Shown one piece after another: positions 11,863 through 23,148 of a stretch of DNA of 64,000 nt. How positions within the stretch are numbered: the first letter of the stretch is position 1; each line of letters starts with the position of its first letter. Where the stretch lies: the NCBI RefSeq assembly GCF_032062135.1, contig NC_092868.1, positions 46,537,103 through 46,601,102 on the forward strand, in the 5' to 3' direction. The position numbers and the translations under genes were made by a program. Below the pieces are notes generated by a model, which ran no database searches, was not told where the DNA came from, and was given only the letters and a program-made list of their open reading frames with translations. This stretch comes from Pyxicephalus adspersus. Lineage: Eukaryota > Chordata > Amphibia > Anura > Pyxicephalidae.

Positions 11863-12003
11863 TCTATAAGCAGTAAATCTAAAACACTTCTGAAACATTC
11901 CCTGGTGGAGAATAAAATACTGTCATTGAAACACATGGACCTTGAAGATTCTCCACCAGGGAATGTTTCAGTGAATGTTAGATTCATTGTTTTATAAATA
12001 GAC
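11863..12003. repeat. family C foldback element with a perfect 23-bp stem
   Basis: The stretch 11891-11913 is the exact reverse complement of 11948-11970 (key core CATTCCCTGGTGGAG). Imperfect pairing continues outward to TTTATAAATAG-type ends. Related fragments are at 26440-26522 and 58735-58835. Confidence 0.75.
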
Positions 12004-13194
12004 CCCCAAATACCTCATGTACACATTTCTGGTCCCCAAATTCCCATCAGGAGCTCCCCACATACATTGGAGTTGGAACATTTTCCAAAAATCAGAACAA
12101 ATTTAATTTTTCTTCATTTTCTGTACCAGATGCAGTTTAGAGAAGAAGGAAAAATGTATTTTACACTAATCCTTTGGTGCTGAATCCTTTACATACCCGG
12201 TAAGTATCTACATTACTGCTTTATTATTCCCAATCTACACGCCATTAAATTTATTCTAAGCTTTGACAATGAGCAAGCAGTGCAGCCAGACAATGGGTGA
12301 AGGCAGCGATATGGGGTATAGGAAGGGACGTTACCAGCAGAAAGAGAATGTTAAAGACTCAGATCTCTAGTTAGGCCACATCTGGATTATTGTCATCAGT
12401 TCTGGAGACCACATCTCCAGAGAGGTATAAAACTAAAAGAGAAAGAACAGCAGCTAGGTGGTAAAAATATCTTCAAAACAAAACTCAGCAGTTCTAGAGA
12501 CCCTTTAATGATAATTAGACTTCCCTTCCCACTTCCTGGCCCCTTTATCAATAAAGTCTTTAGAATACCGTACTTCCAGATTCAAGAAAAGCCACAATGC
12601 ACTACCTGGTCTACCTAAGACTGCTGGAGTGTTTTTTCATTCCCAAACCTTTTTCCAACCATTGAAAATCTTACACACACAACATGATCAGAACAAGAAA
12701 TGGTTACAGAGAATGACAGCACCTTTTAAACCATACACAAAGTTATACATTTGGCTTAAGATGCATAAATAAAGATCTCCAACCAAACCCAAGAACTTTT
12801 TTTACACTTACCTTTGCAGCTCTGCTTCTCAGATCCAGCTCAACGAAGTTCTTTAAACAATGCCCTCTCATATCTTTTACCAAATTCCAAAATGAGAGGC
12901 AAAACCCATTGCATGTATTGGAGAATTGTCCAACATTGGGTAAAGGGGACACAGACCTAAAGCAGAACTACAGATATGTGTAGGGATTGCCACCATCCAT
13001 TGTTTGGTACAAAGGTTCTTCGGTGGTGACCTTTCTGCTGTACTACACACCTCATACCTATACTTCATAGGGGTCAATCAGGCAGGCGGTATCTATTTCA
13101 TATCCATATGTATATATTGTTAACATATAATGCAGAGTAAATAGAACTTTTCACATCAGTACTCAAGTCTTAAATAAGCTCACAATTTATTGTC
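12004..13194. other. prdm2 intron, nothing recognised
   Basis: No exon or confident repeat. Overlapping short minus-strand frames at 12743-13077 have no coding signature. Confidence 0.5.
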
Positions 13195-13775
13195 CCACTG
13201 GCAAAACAAACATACTTGGGTCAGTTTGGGAGCAAGCTGATCTAAAGACCATTGTTTTCCCCAAGGTTCTATGGACTTTGCAAAGGGTTACAGGAGCAAT
13301 AAGCAAATTGTGCCTCTCAGGTCATTTATCACTGACACCAATGATCTTTTTGGCTATCTGTAATGCTAAGTACACACATGCAATAATTGTTGTTGGAAAG
13401 GATCTTTTACAATCCATTCCAATGAAAAAGGGCTGCATGATGCATGAATGAGTGCTGTACATACAGCACTGTTCTGCTCTATTGATAGGGGAGGGGGAAA
13501 ATGAGCAGCACCCCTTTGCGCTCGCTCCCCTTCACTTACATTACCAATATTCGTTGTCCGTGGATCTGCCAGGACGGTCATTTGGACAATGGAGGACGAG
13601 CACTGTACACACGCAAGATTCTCGTCTGATATTAGTCTTGAGCCGATTATCGGAAGAGAACCATTGCATGTGTGTACATAGCCTAAGGATGACAATCATC
13701 GCAATGGTCAACAATGTAAAATGTATGCTTCCCATTGACAACCACCCTAATATAGTGTGAGCTGTGGATATAGTA
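13195..13775 (+). repeat. family E repeat, split by a family A MITE
   Basis: The left part (13195-13360) ends CCAATGATCTTTTTGGCTAT CTG. After the MITE the sequence resumes at 13684 with TAAGGATGACAATCATCGCA. Uninterrupted family E copies at 27690-27872 and 40190-40365 (opposite strand) read straight across this junction. Confidence 0.75.
13364..13683 (+). mobile_element. family A Harbinger-like MITE nested in family E
   Basis: Termini are TGCTAAGTACACACATG and CATGTGTGTACATAGCC, flanked on both sides by TAA (13361-13363 and 13684-13686). The interior carries the GCTGTACATACAGCACTGTTC and GATTCTCGTCTGATATTAG motifs of the family. The TAA duplication with imperfect GTACACAC ends fits a PIF/Harbinger-mobilised, non-autonomous element of 320 bp. 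Confidence 0.8.
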
Positions 13776-14220
13776 ATTATAGAAGGGGTTCTCCGAGACC
13801 TAAAATTTATTTCAAGTGTTACTCTATGTTAAAAAGGTTAAGAAAGGCTGCTATGGATGAATACCAGTACAGTCCACTAAATACACTCATCTATCCAACA
13901 TGTATCTGTAATTATTGACACTTTTGTATCTGACATTAGTTGAACAATTTTTTGGCATTTTTCTGCTGCTGAGTTTTATGCAAATAAAAAGCAAATGCTT
14001 AGGCAAGTCTAAAGTGTGTTAGAAAACAACTGTTCCTCAAGCAAATTGAATTAATAAAAGGCTCTTGCTGAGATTGCCATTTAACTTACAATCTATTCCG
14101 TTTTAAGCAACAAGTCAAATCACACATAGTGTCACAGTGTAGGTGTGAAGGGGGGATTCAGTATGCAAGCATGCAAATCAGGGAGATATGCAATCTTTTG
14201 ATATGGCCATTGTACGAGAG
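13776..14220. other. prdm2 intron, nothing recognised
   Basis: AT-rich, unassigned; no splice-bounded coding block seen. Confidence 0.5.
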
Positions 14221-14223
14221 TAA

Positions 14224-14537
14224 GGCTACGTACACACATACAATGGTTCTCGGACGATATCGGACGTGAATCTGGCGTGTGTACAGCGCCCCTCGTCTAT
14301 CATTTGAATGACCGCCCTGGCAGATCCACGAACGATGGATGACAAATGATCGTATTTGAAGCAAAGGGGGAGAGCACGCAGCGGGGTGCAGCTCTGTCGT
14401 TCTCCCCCTCCCCTCTGCGTGAAGCAGAACGGGGCTGTATGTACAGCACTCGTTCATGCATCGTGCAGTCCTTAGTCGTTGGAAAGGATCATGAAAGATC
14501 CTTTCCAACGACAATTATTGCACGTGTGTACCCAGCC
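14224..14537 (-). mobile_element. family A Harbinger-like MITE, complete
   Basis: Ends are GGCTACGTACACAC and GTGTGTACCCAGCC, flanked by TAA on each side (14221-14223, 14538-14540). It lies in the opposite orientation to the copies at 1423 and 13364. Near its right end GGAAAGGATCATGAAAGATCCTTTCC forms an inverted repeat. Confidence 0.8.
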
Positions 14538-14540
14538 TAA

Positions 14541-14635
14541 ATCTTTCACGATCCTTTCCAAGGACAAACAACTGCACGAAGCATGAATGAGCGCTGTACA
14601 TACAGCGCTGTTCTGCTCTATGGAGAAGCTATACA
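14541..14635 (+). mobile_element. family A MITE, truncated copy
   Basis: The stretch contains CACGATCCTTTCCAAGGACA, GCATGAATGAGCGCTGTACA and CTGCTCTATGGAGAAG, then stops. It directly follows the complete copy. Confidence 0.65.
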
Positions 14636-14674
14636 ACCCTTTTATGTAAGGTAAAAATGCTGTTTATTTAGGTT

Positions 14675-14995
14675 TTTTTAAGTGCAACACCCCTAAATTC
14701 TCGATCGCCTAGGCGATCCAGAATGAATGGTAGCACAAAGCCTCCCGGGATGCACAAAGCCTCACGCATGCGCAGTGAGATCGGCACGTTTTTTCCAACC
14801 TACGTCACCCGATCTCACACCTGCGTCGAGTGACCTAGGAAGAAGAACCCGGAAGGAGGCAAAGATGGCGCACCCAGCACGCCGGCCCGATGACATTTAC
14901 CTGGATGATGCCTCCTCCGGACCAATCGACTGCGCTGCGGGATTAAAGGTAAGTGTGTTTTTTTGTTTTAGCTACTTTAGAGTTTCTCTTTAACA
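14675..14995 (+). mobile_element. family H MITE-like element
   Basis: GC-richer than its surroundings. It contains CGCATGCGCAGTGAGATCGG, CCTACGTCACCCGATCTCAC, GAAGAAGAACCCGGAAG, ATCGACTGCGCTGCGGGATT and a right end AGAGTTTCTCTTTAA. It shares these blocks, in order, with 42355-42845 and with the fragment at 1-85. Its GTAAGTGTG is a repeat feature, not evidence for an exon. Confidence 0.7.
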
Positions 14996-15156
14996 GTTGA
15001 TTCTGGCTGGGACTGAACTTACTACACATTTAATTTTAAAGTCAAAAGTACATAGCATTATAGAGAGGACATATAGCATTCAATCATCAAGAAGATGGTA
15101 TAGAGTCATCATTACACATAGGATGTATTTTAAATATATAAATAAAGTTAAAGCTA

Positions 15157-15415
15157 TTAAAGTGGAACTGAAGTTTGGCATCAGGCAGGTTCATTTTGCA
15201 GAAAGGAACAGGCAATACCCTTTCTGCATTAAGCATGCTTACCTGCCTGACCACAGCCCAGGTGTCAAATTTTACAACAGCGAAGGTACATCAGTCTGGC
15301 CTGGCCAATCAAGAGAGACGAATATCTGGATGTGGAAGAACAGAAGGGTGAAGATGACGATGCCCATGACAAAATGTGGGCAGGTGAGTGTCCCCAGGGT
15401 TTAGTTCAACTTTAA
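15157..15415. mobile_element. family I TTAA-bounded MITE
   Basis: The 259-bp unit begins TTAAAGTGGAACTGAAG and ends GTTTAGTTCAACTTTAA, giving imperfect terminal inverted repeats that start with TTAA. This is compatible with a piggyBac-type target site, but that is inference. A 135-codon plus-strand frame through it (14997-15404) runs from flanking DNA into the element and is not a gene. Confidence 0.6.
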
Positions 15416-15639
15416 TTTTGGATAGTAGATGAAGGATAAAACTTTTCCCATTTTTTCACAATCTAAGAGGAAGAGTAAATGCCATTTTAGACCTTTGTCA
15501 ATGAAATATATCTCCCTATTTTTTCCTGTTTTGGTGAACCTATTTTGGATAGTCTATCAATTTCTATCTCAGTAATAATGGTCACCGGAACAAATGTACG
15601 TAACTGAGCAAACAAAACAGAATAAAATTCCCACAATCC

Positions 15640-15872
15640 TTTCCAACGACAAAAGACTGAAAGATGAATGAACAAGCGTTGTACATATATCGCTGTTCTG
15701 CTCTATGGAGAGGGGGAGAACGAGCGAGTGGCACTTCTCTCCCATTCACTTGCATTACGGTTGTACATTGTTCATGAATCTGCCAGGACGGATCCATGAA
15801 CCACTTTGGACGGCCTTTGTACACACGTCAGATCCTTGTCTGATACTAGCCCTGAGTGTACATTGCCTAAAC
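15640..15872 (+). mobile_element. family A MITE, diverged
   Basis: Motifs TTCCAACGACAAAAGACTG, CTGTTCTGCTCTATGGAG, CTGCCAGGACGGATCCATGA and GTACACACGTCAGATCC are in family order. The terminal repeats are eroded. Confidence 0.7.
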
Positions 15873-16604
15873 ATTCCCTAATCTATCCAAAACTAAATCA
15901 AATATTGATTGGATTTTGATTTTAAAGGTAAAATTGTGGAGTCCAAGTAAATAAGTTTGTATTGATTACAATAAAAAGGCTACATAACGGTACTACATAG
16001 TTGACTACCTGTCTGCTGAATGCCAGATTTACTAGTTGTAGAATTGATTGTACAATTCCTAAGACTACATAACTGTTCATTAGTCGCTCATGGCCACATC
16101 ACCAGAAAACACAGAGAAGACTGGATGTCCATACTGCTGCCATTTACAGCTAACACAATAAATCCATCATTCTGCTGTCCACAAGGAGCAGCTGCACATA
16201 TGGAAAACATCAGATTTGTAGTTGGCTGGTAAAGATGTGATTTAATTCAAAGTAGGAAAGTGCAAACTACTTTTTTTTTTTAATCTGTACTATGAAAGTA
16301 TGAAGGCTGATCAAGAACACAGGGACATGACCTCAATACTAATATTAGAATGTACTAGCAGAAGACCATTTGATGTTTGGAACAGACCTCTAGCAGAGGT
16401 AGTGAGTCAGTCAACTGTAAAAGAATTTAACCATTCTTGTGGCAAAAAAATCTATACAAAAAGCAAAGAGGCAGAGTCAGTGGATGGTCTTTTTGTGTTG
16501 TCATTCTTTTATATTTCTGTGCTGACCTTTCCCTCTGAAATACCACTTGCCTGGCCACAATGATTGAATAGCTTCAGTACTTCCCGAGTCACTAATCTTG
16601 GCAC
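15873..16604. other. prdm2 intron, nothing recognised
   Basis: Two short plus-strand frames (16020-16232, 16300-16563) lack homology and splice context. No repeat is recognised. Confidence 0.45.
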
Positions 16605-16855
16605 CTGGGCCTCAATTGGATGTGTAGTCTAAACCGCAAAGTTTGATGCAAACATTGCCCTTGCGTTTGCGTTGGTGGTGCAGGTCTATCTCCAGAAGAG
16701 AAAAAGTAAAAGCTCAGCCAGGAACAACCAGAAACCAAGCCACAAACCCAGAGCAACCACAATACAAATGCATCCACATGCAAACTCTTACACAGAATGG
16801 TTCCCAACTACTCCCATTAGGTTCAATGGTAGCAGTTTAGAATAAGGTTAGGCAA
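16605..16855. repeat. family G dispersed repeat
   Basis: The vocabulary of short motifs is shared with 24640-24895 and 28750-29090: GCGTTTGCGTTGGTGGTGCA, ATGCATCCACATGCAAACTC and GAATGGTTCCCAACTACTCC. Similarity is clear but ends are not defined, so the type is unknown. Confidence 0.5.
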
Positions 16856-17950
16856 AAATTGGCCTGCATTGCATTTCCCCCAGTAGTTATGGGATGGCTC
16901 AACTCTTGCCTGCTCAGCCCTACAGCTTATCCTTCCTATGCAGTCTTAGAGCGTATCAGTAAAATGAACAAAAGTGAATATACTTCTACAGGGAATGATA
17001 TAAACATTTTATAATAAATGAGCTTTTCTGGATTTTCACCTTAAATGTCAGCAAACAGTAACAGCTACATTGTTAAATCCCTTAAAAATAGCTTTTGTAC
17101 CAGCAATGTACTTATAAATTAAATAATACAATTCAGCCTTGGTAAGAGAAAAGGACATATGCAGGTATCTAACTCTGATAACATATTCATTGCTTGGATA
17201 CCTGCAGTTTAACTTTGTTTGATCTACACAGAAATCGCTGTTCAAGGATATATCCCAATTATGGAGCTGACATGACTTAACCACTTGTCTGCAGGAGACC
17301 ATTCCAGGGCTCTCACTGTCTTATGTGTCCTATTTCATATAAAGACTTGATCTGCATGCTGGTCTGCTTGCAAAGTTAAAAGCTTAAATAACAATCTCAG
17401 ACTTTTAAAACAGCCTTGTGTTATAAATCTGAATTCCTACTGTGAAACTCCCGGAGCTGAGCTGAAAAACCACGAGCTGGTATGCGTGTGCAGACTGTAC
17501 TGTGGAGATGAAAGATCACGCAAATGACTTATTTGTCCTCTGCACTGAGCGATTTGGGTTGGACATGGAAACCAGGTAAGAAAAAACCAAGAGGTGTTGT
17601 CCTTAGCAATCAAGTCTGTACTTTCTTTAAGGCCTACTACAACATATTGGATAATAAGAAGAGAAATACGTATCAGGCATAGTCATCTCAAATACATCAT
17701 TTTTCACTATATTTTTCATTTTTGAGTTTCCAAGGGTCCTAATATTCACCTTATAGGTCAGAATATGACATAAAGGGAAAGTTAATCTTAAGTCTATACA
17801 ATGCCATCAAAGTCTGAAATTCTACAAGGCCACATGGACCATGTCATTGGGCAGCAGGGCTCCCAAGGAGGACACACAACCACCTATTGGCAGTATTAGT
17901 TTCCTGATTGTCCCCTTTTCATTACCAATGAAGTATAATATGTCCTCAAC
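16856..17950. other. prdm2 intron, nothing recognised
   Basis: A donor-like ACCAG/GTAAGAAA occurs on the plus strand near 17576, but no coding frame or acceptor supports an exon. Confidence 0.45.
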
Positions 17951-18188
17951 ACAATGGTTTAATAAAGCTTTCCAGGGCTGGAGAAGATAAACTATCATGG
18001 CAGAACCAGGGTGATCCAGCACACCGTGAAAGATTTGATCCAGGTTTAAAAATGTTTGCTAATGTTTGCTAATATTTGCTAGTAGCAAATTATTTTTAAG
18101 AAATCCTTTCCAAGTTTGCTGGATCACCCAAGTTCAGCCATGATAGTCTATTACTATCAGTGTTGGAGAGCTTTAAAAAATCAGGCCC
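17951..18188. mobile_element. family B foldback MITE, full length
   Basis: Outer arms are TTTAATAAAGCTTTCCAGGG and TGTTGGAGAGCTTTAAAAAA; inner arms are GGTGATCCAGCAC and TTGCTGGATCACCCA. The centre contains a small run of ATGTTTGCTA repeats. Confidence 0.75.
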
Positions 18189-19975
18189 TTTTGTGTATTT
18201 TTATACTGCCAACATACTTACAGTTCATTCGCTATGGGTTCAATGATTCTAGAATCCGACCACTAGCATAATAGGGTGAAACCTTATATCTAGTCATCGG
18301 TTCTGGTGGTAATGATGCAGAGATGCTGATTTACTAATCAACTACAGCATGTTTACTTTGCAAGGTATTTTTTTTTACTTAAAAAATGTAATTATTTGCA
18401 AAGAATAAGAAAAAAAAGGATAAAATGGACATATCAAACATCAGTAGGGATATGTATATGGGCATATATGTGTGTGCACTTGTCTCATCCACCAGGCCCA
18501 GAATGCTCTAAAGCAACACTCTACATTAAGTTTTACAAAGATTCAGAAAATGATTCTTTAGATGGAAATCCAAGCCTGTATGTGACCCTCAAAGGCTTAC
18601 ATTGGAAACTCCTGTTACCGAACTTGTTTAATAAATATACCCCACTGTGAGCATATTGCCCCTTTTAACCACCCCATACCCTGCCTTGGTCTAGATGGTG
18701 TGGCCATGACATCTGAAAATTATAATGTAATACTACAGTTGGCTAGCTGACATTGGAAAGATGGGAAGATATTTGTATTGGGGGGCATGAAGTAAAAAAT
18801 CCAGCCAACTGACGTGATATAGCAAGATTAAAATTCCTAGTTTACAAGGACGAATATTGAAGATCCACTTAACATATGAAATATATAGTTCCTTTGTGTC
18901 AAAAGAGGTTTCTAGAGTCTAATCCACCCGCATGCACCTTTTCATATAACTTGATGGTATTATGGTGGGCCAAAACCTTCTTCCTCCAGCACTTACCCTA
19001 AAGTAATTTAATGTCACTTTCATAGTAAGAATAATGATTTGAAGATTAGGCACTAGAGGGAGCTTTGTATTCTCCATTACTCAGCAGACCTATACACATA
19101 CATAGTACAGAGAAGTAAAGCATACCCATTGTGTGGCACTGCAAAGCAGGAAGCATGGCCTGCATATGTAATCAACAAATATCGCTGCACCCATGCACAT
19201 ACATAATTTGAAATAACAGACAGAAAAGGAGTGATATAAAACATTATTATACCACATTGCTAACCCAGATTTTGTTGCCTGCAGTGTTCTATTTGGCAAA
19301 GTCAATGGCATGAGTCCAGTGGAGCATCTTCAGTAAACCCTGACTACCACTGTAGCAGGAATTCATTCAGTGAACCTCCAGTGTAAGGAGGCTCTTCTGC
19401 TACTAATCCAACTGTACTGTATGCTCTGGGTTTCCAGAGCCCTAAAAAGCATTGCAAGGGTTAGGAAGGTCTCTTGTAGATTGAACCCCTATTTATGGAA
19501 TATTTCCCATCCCTATGCTCCTGTGCTGGTCTGTTCTGCAAGAGGCAAGAGTCCTAAAGTTTTTTTTAATGTTTTTTATAACATGTTAAAGTTCTGCTTG
19601 ACAACTGGTGACAGCAATTGGACTTTGCAATTGGCAAGAAGGTCACATGCTTGCTCATATCTGAAAGAACCAGTACATCAAAAAAACAGCAATAAGTATG
19701 GATCTTACAGGAGAACCTGTCACTTTGCCCTAAATAGGAATACATTTTGGATTGTACAATGTACACCTTTTATGTAGTGTGCTGCCTGATGTTTGATAAT
19801 ATGTTTTACAGTGATCAGCAAACAATCTGAATGACAGATGTTGAATTTATAAAACATGTATGTGGGATGTAAAGAACTGCCTCTATTCCTTTTAGTAAGC
19901 CCAGCACAGTAACTGACATCCTTAGGGTAATATTAGCTGATGAGAATACTGGACAGGTTCTCTTGAACAGCTCAC
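18189..19975. other. prdm2 intron, nothing recognised
   Basis: No exon or confident repeat was seen. A 135-codon plus-strand frame at 19370-19777 has low-complexity composition and no splice support. Confidence 0.45.
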
Positions 19976-20079
19976 CTCCCACATGAAGACATTGTTCCTC
20001 ACTTGAGACCTCTTCTTCTTCTCCCCAACAAAAGGTCCAAATTTCTTCCCTCTAGGAAGAGGCTTCCTGGCCCAAACAC
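19976..20079 (-). CDS. prdm2: prdm2 exon: N-terminal half of the PR domain
   Basis: This 104-nt exon runs from acceptor TTATTTTAG at 20080 to donor GGGAG/GTGAGCTG at 19975. It completes a Gly codon split with the upstream exon, then encodes VWARKPLPRGKKFGPFVGEK, continuing KKRSQVRNNVFMWE. Human RIZ1 has the near-identical segment VWATKPILKGKKFGPFVGDK and ...NNVYMWE, so this is the first strand block of the PR domain. It ends on a codon boundary and joins the exon at 10075-10227 in frame, giving MWE-VYYPNLGW across the junction. The KKK run is basic, as in the orthologue. Nothing is broken. Confidence 0.96.
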
Positions 20080-20129
20080 CTAAAATAAGAATTCACAAGT
20101 GTTATATTTTTAGTATATTGAGTATAATA

Positions 20130-20220
20130 CTTGGGAATAGTTTAATGTACAGCGCTGCGTAATATGTTGGCACAATATAAATCCTGGTAATTATTATTAT
20201 AATAATAATAATAATAGATG
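20130..20220 (+). mobile_element. L2/CR1-like LINE 3' tail
   Basis: GTACAGCGCTGCGTAATATG, TTGGCACAATATAAATCC and a (TAA)n tail lie just upstream of the prdm2 exon at 19976-20079, inside the intron. Confidence 0.7.
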
Positions 20221-21154
20221 GCAGGGACTGCTCTGATAAATGTAGTTGCACCAAAGGTGAAATTTCTAATTTAAAGACCAACATTAAAATAATAAAGGTA
20301 AAAGCACAAAATGAGTGTTTTTCATCACTATATATTTTTTATTTGCTTCTGATGTTCTTTTAAACTTGCTAGAAATTTGACTGCTCCAGGAGTCAGCTCC
20401 CCTGCTCCCCCCTGCATGTCATAGGGCTCTCCTCTTTTGGGAATGTCTAATTACTATTTGTGTTGAATCACCACTCCATTTGTGTAGCTACCATGGGAGG
20501 GGCAAAGGGGAATACCACAGGGGGTCACTTGAGTGGCAGATTTGGGACGGTTGTTATCATATCAAAGATAGTGGCAACCAGCAGAAGTCTCTGGGTCTGC
20601 ACAAATATTTGATATTTGAAATATAATTAAATGTCTGTTTTTACAAATAACCTTTATGCATAAAATGCAAAGATAGTACTACAGGAAGATATACGTTGAA
20701 ATTAAAGAGACCCTGTCTTCAGACCATTCATGACAATTCCAGGTAAAAGTTAATGTATAGTTCCAACATGGCCAGTGTTAGTATTGATAGCACCCTAGGT
20801 TTGCCCCTTCCCTTTGAAAGTTGATGCATGAGAATTAGAAAACTTGCTTCCTAAAAGTCTATAAAAGTTGAATTTCAGATGTCACTGACTCATCCAATAG
20901 GAGTTAGGGCCATTTCAGACCCGTGGTGAGATACAGTAGCCTGTCGCAGGTTCAGCCGTGGTCCCAACCTCCCATATATAGGTCAGCCTCTGCATGCAGT
21001 TGTACCTGAGGCCATATCAGATTATAGAAAGTTTACAAAAGTGATATGTTAATTTTGGATGCATGGTTGAAGCCCGAAGTGTGGTTTGCCTCTCCTGCGG
21101 CCAGGAGCTGTCAATTATGTGGTTTGACACCAGGGGCCTGCAAAGACCCCAAGG
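20221..21154. other. prdm2 intron, repeat ends only
   Basis: TTAAAGAGACCCTGTC at about 20703 matches, in inverted orientation, a motif at about 5730. Otherwise unassigned. Confidence 0.45.
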
Positions 21155-21478
21155 CTATGTTCACACTTCAGATGATTCTTGCTGAACACAAAGGGTTGGG
21201 CTCAACTTGGATGAGAATCTGACATGTGTACAGCAGTCGCTCAACGTCATTTAAAGATCCACCAGGATGGATCCACAAATAGCCAATGGGGAACGACTGC
21301 TATACAAGTCAAAGGAGAAGAGCACAGCAGGGTGCCACTCGCTCTTCCCTCCTCTCTCCATAGAACACACTAGGTGTGGTGTGTACAGCACTCATTTGTT
21401 CATCTGTCACTCTTTCTGGTGGAAATATCAAGAAATATCAATAAACAAATGAAAATTGCACATGTGTATGCAGTCTTA
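21155..21478 (-). mobile_element. family A MITE, diverged
   Basis: The order GAGAATCTGACATGTGTACA, GATCCACCAGGATGGATCCA, AGAGCACAGCAGGGTGCCAC, CTCCATAGAACACAC is the reverse of the copy at 1423-1710. Confidence 0.65.
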
Positions 21479-21717
21479 CTCAGGGAAACACTGGTTATGA
21501 AGACCTATCATGGAAGTGCAATATTAAGCTTTGCAATATTAAGCTTTGATTGGATGCATTAACCATAACCCGACAATTACTACAAACCTAAAATGTACTT
21601 TACGTGTATTTAAAGAACAAAATGTAAAATATTGCAGGTTACTTGTCCTTATAAGTGGTGGCGGTGCTGGTCTTCCTATTTCAGGCCTTTTATTCTTTAT
21701 TCTATATAACACACTTA

Positions 21718-21719
<2 letters not shown>

Positions 21720-21757
<38 letters not shown>
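21720..21757. repeat. (TA)n microsatellite
   Basis: About 18 uninterrupted TA units. Adjacent at 21516-21548, ATATTAAGCTTTGCAATATTAAGCTTTG shows a short head-to-tail duplication. Confidence 0.95.
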
Positions 21758-21761
<4 letters not shown>

Positions 21762-22421
21762 AAATAGAGAAGGAGCATTGTCACCCTAGGCTGGAACTAC
21801 AGAACACTTTTCTTGTACTTACAGAACTGATAAACAAAGGGGGGCAATTAGAAGTTTACTATTAGGGTTTAATTACACTTATATTGATACATAATCAACA
21901 GTGAGTCAGAAAGTATAATTTAAATATCAGGAAAATCCCCTCTTGGGCAATTGTCACTGGAACAAGTGTCCCTAATGGAAGAAAGCCAAAATGTGTTGGG
22001 TCTCCATGACCCTCCAATATTTACTTCTATAGGGGTTCTAAACCCTGAACAATCTTTTCAGTGTTTAACCCAGAGGCTGGTTGGGAATAAACTGTAGGTG
22101 GGTGGCAGACCTTGTATTGTGAGACATTTTTTTAGTACCACCCGGTTGTTTTTGGGTGGTTATTGAAAAGTGCCGGGTGCTGCGCTCGACTAAAAGGGGC
22201 TGGGGAGAACACTGCTTTCTAACCTAAAAAATGTCCTAAAATTCAAATGTCCAGATTATGTACATGCAGACCATACTCATTTATATGTTTATACAGCATA
22301 GGAGATTACCAATCCAGTCTTCTATTGGGATTAATGGATTTCCCCCTTGAACACAACTGCTTTAATGTCTCCCTGCACATTTACGATAAAATAAATTTCA
22401 GTTTCACTTCCAATCACTTAC
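21758..22421. other. prdm2 intron, nothing recognised
   Basis: Unassigned intron sequence leading to the donor of the prdm2 exon at 22422-22539 on the minus strand. Confidence 0.5.
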
Positions 22422-22539
22422 CCAGTCTTAGCTTATTCACAGCAGACGGACAAAGCGTCACTTCCTCAGGAAGCCCCCTCAGCACATGTTCAGGAACATC
22501 AGTAATTGACTCGGCTGCTTCTTGGGACTCTACTGCATC
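22422..22539 (-). CDS. prdm2: prdm2 exon: N-terminal region preceding the PR domain
   Basis: This 118-nt exon (acceptor CCCATAG at 22540, donor CTGG/GTAAGTG at 22421) encodes DAVESQEAAESITDVPEHVL, then RGLPEEVTLCPSAVNKLRL plus the first base of a Gly codon. VPEHVLRGLPEEV and PSAVNK align directly with the N-terminus of human PRDM2 (VPEHVLRGLPEEVRLFPSAVDK). The first ten or so residues are acidic and poorly conserved, as expected. It joins the start-codon exon in phase 0 and the next exon in phase 1. Coding sequence is intact. Confidence 0.95.
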
Positions 22540-22849
22540 CTATGGGCCAAAAACACAAAAACATTATTTTTGTTGTCCAATCAGGGAGGAAAATAAAACT
22601 TTCCTCCTATGTTTTTCTTAGAGATAGAGAAAAGGGGGTAAAAAAAGAGGGAGACAGTACATTCAAATTATAGTGATTGTATAATTATCATTAGATTAGA
22701 AAATGAGTATTTGCAGAGAAATTAATTAAAAACTGGATTCCCTGATCAAATCAAGAGAATTCTGATGTTATATTTGAATATTCTGGTGGCTATCTGCAAA
22801 GCATCACAATTCAGTAATACAACCAATAATGGTTGACAAATTGTAACAT

Positions 22850-23148
22850 TTCCTATGGCTCAAACCCAATGTCCCTGGAAATGATCTTCCATGACTGTTA
22901 CCAGTGACTGTATAACATGCGCTGTTCACATTGACATTTCGTCCAATAAAGAAGGGAGGGTGGAGAACAAACAAGTGGCACTCACTGTAGTTGCCTTGGG
23001 ACATTACAGTGGTTTTGCCTGCTCAGTCGTTCATTAATCCACCAGGACAAATTGATGAACACTGGGTGACCGCTGTACTCATTTTAGATGATAATGAGGA
23101 CTGTTCGTCTCCAGTGACAATAATCTAGCGTGTAACAAAGCTTTAGGC
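22850..23148 (+). mobile_element. family A MITE, old copy
   Basis: CCTGGAAATGATCTTCCATG, GCGCTGTTCACATTGACAT, TCGTTCATTAATCCACCAGG and TGACCGCTGTACTC are degraded family motifs in the expected order. It lies about 310 bp upstream of the prdm2 exon at 22422-22539 on the minus strand. Confidence 0.55.

Noticed and set aside
14727..15404. Plus-strand frames of 88 and 135 codons with a GTAAGTGTG donor-like site
   Set aside because: They lie in family H and I repeats that recur at 1-85 and 42355-42845. The frames are not conserved between copies.
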